NCBI GenBank assembly: GCA_025923195.1 | Contig: JAICGJ010000035.1 | Coordinates: 1 to 37,997 of the forward strand | Source: Chryseolinea sp. | GTDB taxonomy: Bacteria; Bacteroidota; Bacteroidia; Cytophagales; Cyclobacteriaceae | DNA length: 37,997 bases | Direction: 5' to 3' | In this document: positions 35,511 to 37,997 of the stretch, in pieces | How positions within the stretch are numbered: position 1 is the stretch's first letter | How the letters are laid out: each line of letters opens with the position of its first letter | Translations under genes and position numbers: made by a program | The notes under the pieces: model-generated | Told to the model about the DNA's origin: nothing | The model's input: the letters and a program-made list of their open reading frames with translations, nothing else | Database searches by the model: none

Positions 35511-36536
35511 CTAAGTCTTGATGTACTTTTGATAGATGTGGCCATAGATTTTTTCTTCAAACACCTTGCCCTCGATTTTCAAGACTTTTTCGACATCTCC
35601 CTGATTTTTAATCAAACGGATCACCGTGTCAAATCCCCACAGTTCTTTGATTGCTTCGATAATGACGTAGCCGAGCATGTATTCCATGCCATTATTAAGG
35701 TCGGCTAAGGAAGGAAATTGTTTTTTTCTAATGATCTCCAAATCGTTTGGATCAAAGAACCATCCGGCCTCGTATTGGGCTACACCTTCCCATAACCATC
35801 TGGGGTTGTTGGGTGAATAATCAATGTTCAGGTGAACACAGTGTGTAAATTCATGAGGGGCGACATATGCTAACATCCAACGCTCCGGACCCGCGTTGGT
35901 CGGGGACACCATTCGAATATCGTCTTTTCCGAATGCTGTTGCCAGAACCTGGTCAGGAGCATTTGGCCAGTTTATGCCCTTATGGAAACTTGTGAGATCA
36001 GGATATATCCTCACCGCTACATTCGGTATTCTTTTCAGCTTAAAATCCGACAAAATTTTATTATAACTTCTTTCCATCTCTATGGCAATAGAATCTACTG
36101 TGATGGAATCAGTTGGACCATAGAGGAAAAGAAAATGTCTTGTGGATTTCCTTAATGGAAGTATTGAGTCCATGGATATGCTCTCTAATTCTGACTGGTC
36201 AGATATCTTTTCACCCCTGACAGTTCTACTTCCGTCAGCGCTAACTACCCCCGTTACCTTCCCACTTTCTTCCTCGAAGGCAAAGATCTGGTCTATAAAA
36301 ACTGTCGATTTGAATCTGTTTTTTCCGATCGATTTCAATTTCTGAATAGGAGCTCCAGGAACGACAAGTACCAGAACATCATTTTGAATGGCAAATTGGA
36401 TCACTGCTGCCTCCATTTGATACTTTCCCACAAAGCGGGAGTGGGGATACTTACCTTTTTCGCTGGTTGAATTGGGTTGCGCCTGAAGTATTATTGCGCA
36501 ACACACCATTAGGATGATGAATAAACCTGAAGGCAT
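35511..36536 (-). CDS. Secreted peptidase MA-like (gluzincin) metallohydrolase
   Basis: 341-residue protein with a signal peptide (SGLFIILMVCCAIILQAQ). The N-terminal part (about 30-125) is a small beta domain of the kind found beside serine hydrolases and zincins (VGKYQMEAAVIQFAIQND, LVLVVPGAPIQKL). The C-terminal part is a zinc peptidase of the MA type: HEFTHCVHLN at about 228-237, followed about 20 residues on by WLWEGVAQYEAGWF, where Glu would be the third zinc ligand and the downstream Tyr/Glu fit gluzincins. It ends GHIYQKYIKT. Probably periplasmic or secreted. It lies between the VOC gene and the AraC regulator on the same strand but with over 100 bp on each side, so it is likely its own unit. 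Confidence 0.82.
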   Translation of the reverse strand: MPSGLFIILMVCCAIILQAQPNSTSEKGKYPHSRFVGKYQMEAAVIQFAIQNDVLVLVVPGAPIQKLKSIGKNRFKSTVFIDQIFAFEEESGKVTGVVSADGSRTVRGEKISDQSELESISMDSILPLRKSTRHFLFLYGPTDSITVDSIAIEMERSYNKILSDFKLKRIPNVAVRIYPDLTSFHKGINWPNAPDQVLATAFGKDDIRMVSPTNAGPERWMLAYVAPHEFTHCVHLNIDYSPNNPRWLWEGVAQYEAGWFFDPNDLEIIRKKQFPSLADLNNGMEYMLGYVIIEAIKELWGFDTVIRLIKNQGDVEKVLKIEGKVFEEKIYGHIYQKYIKT

Positions 36537-36645
36537 TGCTTTAAAGTTTCAGCAAATAAAGCGTCAATCATGCGAAAACGCGACTCAAAAGGTAGAATGA
36601 GATATCTAACTGAAACTGTGATATGAGTTTTCTTTTGAGTAATAT

Positions 36646-37803
36646 TTATTGTCGGGATTTCCGGTATTCGGAGGGAGATTTTCCTGTGGCGTTTTTAAAA
36701 ACCCTATTGAACGTAGCCTTTGAGTTAAATCCGGATTCATAAGCAATTTCAACAATCTTTATGTGGGAGAAGTCCGGGTCATCGATCTTGCGTTTGACTT
36801 CTTCAATTCTGAACTCATTCACGAAGTCATAGAAAGATTTGTGCAAGACCGTGTTCAGGATGTAAGAAACAAGGTTCGGATCCATGTGCAGCCTGTTGGC
36901 CAGCAATCTGAGATTCAACGTCTCATGCAAGTATAGTTTTTCCGTTTCCATCAACCGGCTGAGCGATTCAACGTACCCCTTTATTTCCTTTTCGCTCAGC
37001 CTTGAGTAAACGCTCGCGTTCTCAGCTTGTGGAGCGACAATTTTCTTTTCAATTAATATTTCTGATTTGCTGAATGCCTGGATGCCGATCCAATAATTAC
37101 TGTAGGTAATCACTCCAAGCAGGGTGTAGAGTATTAAATAGACCAGTATATGGTGCATTTGAAATTGCAAAAAGAGGAAGAACGACAGTTCAAAGGCGAA
37201 CCAGAAAATCCATAGTACCCTTAAATACGTAATCAGTTTGAATAGCCAGCTGAGCGTAACGTCCCTTGGGTTGGAATAATTTTCAACAAGCCACGTTTCA
37301 TGGGTTCTGATAAGTGACAAAGATTGTTTTCCATATATAAAAATGGAAGTGGCCGCAGCTGTTAATTCAACAATCCGGAACGACAAAAACCCCTCTATGC
37401 TATAATGCACAACATCGGTTTGGATACTTTCCCAGATGAAAAAACATTGCATCAACACTTCAGCGGTAGCTGGCAGAAAATGACTTAGGCAGCTGACATC
37501 AATTTTGAAATTGGGGTCTGTCAGTTTTTTCGTGTAAAAATAAAGCAATGGTCCTATTGCGAGTAAATATGAATAAGGAAACCAGAAAACTGGCTTGATG
37601 ATGTCTGCAAGGTTAGTGTCGATGATCAAGCTCCATGAAAAATGCAGGCTGCAAATAAATACGAATAATCCGATGAGAACATTAGCGGGTTTGTTGCCCT
37701 TTCTGGAGAAGATTAGTAGTCCTGCCAGTATAACACTCTGAAGGATGCCTGAAATAATAATGAGATTGACAGGATGTAGATTGATTTTTATTTCAGGGGA
37801 CAT
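36646..37803 (-). CDS. AraC-family regulator with polytopic membrane N-terminus
   Basis: 385-residue membrane-bound transcription factor. Residues about 10-240 hold six to seven hydrophobic helices (for example LIIISGILQSVILAGLLIF, VLIGLFVFICSLHFSWSLII, YLLAIGPLLYFYTKKL), typical of a Bacteroidota AraC subgroup thought to sense signals in the membrane. The C-terminal 100 residues form the double helix-turn-helix: LNLRLLANRLHMDPNLVSYI, IVEIAYESGFNSKATFNRVF and TGKSPSEYRKSR. These relatives have no fixed target. Its nearest same-strand neighbour is the peptidase-MA gene 109 bp downstream. A good promoter candidate precedes the gene. Confidence 0.93.
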   Translation of the reverse strand: MSPEIKINLHPVNLIIISGILQSVILAGLLIFSRKGNKPANVLIGLFVFICSLHFSWSLIIDTNLADIIKPVFWFPYSYLLAIGPLLYFYTKKLTDPNFKIDVSCLSHFLPATAEVLMQCFFIWESIQTDVVHYSIEGFLSFRIVELTAAATSIFIYGKQSLSLIRTHETWLVENYSNPRDVTLSWLFKLITYLRVLWIFWFAFELSFFLFLQFQMHHILVYLILYTLLGVITYSNYWIGIQAFSKSEILIEKKIVAPQAENASVYSRLSEKEIKGYVESLSRLMETEKLYLHETLNLRLLANRLHMDPNLVSYILNTVLHKSFYDFVNEFRIEEVKRKIDDPDFSHIKIVEIAYESGFNSKATFNRVFKNATGKSPSEYRKSRQ

Positions 37804-37816
37804 TCTATTACGTTGT

Positions 37817-37849
37817 CAAAGATAACGTTGTGACTAACAATACTCCAAA
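37817..37849 (-). promoter_or_regulatory. Candidate promoter for the AraC regulator gene
   Basis: Minus strand: TTTG at 37849-37846, a 21-bp spacer, then TATCTTTG at 37824-37817, an exact TAnnTTTG match. It predicts a short leader of about 10 bp before the ATG at 37803. Best promoter match in the window. Confidence 0.45.
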
Positions 37850-37932
37850 ACGTGATAGTATTTTGATTTTCTTGTGTGCTTCCTTATCGGACATGCAACT
37901 CAGAACTAAGGCACGACCAAAATGCAAAAAAG

Positions 37933-37997
37933 CGCAGAGACCGCAAAGGTAATACCCGCAGAGGTCGCAGAATACTTTTTAGCAAGGACTCTGCGTA
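37933..37997. repeat. CGCAGAG-type intergenic repeat, cut by the window end
   Basis: Two imperfect direct units lie in tandem: CGCAGAGACCGCAAAGG followed by TAATAC (37933-37955), and CGCAGAGGTCGCAG followed by AATAC (37957-37975). The window ends in GGACTCTGCGTA, which shares GACTCTGCG with the complement of the 29.3-29.7 kb hairpin module. Such CGCAGAG...GCAAAG sequences are common intergenic repeats in Bacteroidota. The right boundary is not visible. Confidence 0.6.

Overview
The window reads as a chromosomal segment of a Bacteroidota bacterium, most likely a soil or aquatic member of the Cytophagales/Cytophagia. The evidence is a Cytophagales-style exbB-exbD-exbD-tonB operon, a giant exoprotein with a C-terminal type IX secretion (T9SS) sorting signal, an AraC regulator with a polytopic membrane N-terminus, lipoboxes with short signal peptides, and several TTTG / TAnnTTTG promoter look-alikes. 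I saw no rRNA, tRNA, phage or transposase gene and no CRISPR array.

Layout. (1) 375-5900 (+): a tight energy-transduction operon encoding ExbB, two ExbD paralogues, TonB, a small membrane protein, a PstS-like lipoprotein and a TPR protein. (2) 6144-8351 (+): a secreted dipeptidyl-peptidase IV-like S9 peptidase. (3) 8852-17436: a cyclic-nucleotide signalling island. It holds a four-TM class III cyclase, a stand-alone response regulator, a glutaminase fused to STAS and cyclic-nucleotide-binding domains, a TIR / FlgO-like / TPR / HD-phosphodiesterase fusion and, converging on it with a 3-bp gap, a TPR-TM class III adenylate cyclase. A 500-bp gene-free stretch with five AAGG-N3-5-AAGG sites lies before the first cyclase. 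(4) 17558-22876 (-): a 1772-residue T9SS-exported subtilase-like protein with MBG domains and 13 degenerate SRAIVN hexapeptides, ended by a perfect 16-bp terminator. (5) 23052-24122 (-): a SLOG-like gene with no ATG and in-frame coding-like flanks, probably a decaying larger gene. (6) 24123-29143 (-): a zincin-like lipoprotein, then a DUF1501 / PSCyt1-DUF1549-DUF1553 pair of planctomycete type. (7) 29144-29878: about 735 bp of non-coding DNA with an alternating array of hairpin-forming repeats. (8) 29879-33644 (+): a PmoA-like DUF6807 protein and a quinoprotein-cytochrome c-DUF1080 fusion. (9) 33677-37803 (-): a TIM-barrel glycosidase-like protein, a VOC protein, a peptidase-MA-like zincin and the AraC regulator. 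The window ends inside another CGCAGAG-type repeat.

How the genes may work together. In region 3 the sequence supplies makers (two cyclases), a reader (a cyclic-nucleotide-binding domain with FGEMAL and RSA motifs on a glutaminase) and a possible breaker (HD domain) of cyclic nucleotides, the last fused to a TIR domain. That is a plausible local circuit linking a cyclic nucleotide to glutamine or NAD metabolism, and it is the best candidate here for an undescribed system. In regions 6-8 the enzymes suggest oxidative carbohydrate breakdown outside the cytoplasm. A quinoprotein dehydrogenase joined to a DUF1080 domain could oxidise a sugar and cleave the keto-product in one polypeptide. The functional links are inference; the domain calls rest on motifs described in each entry.
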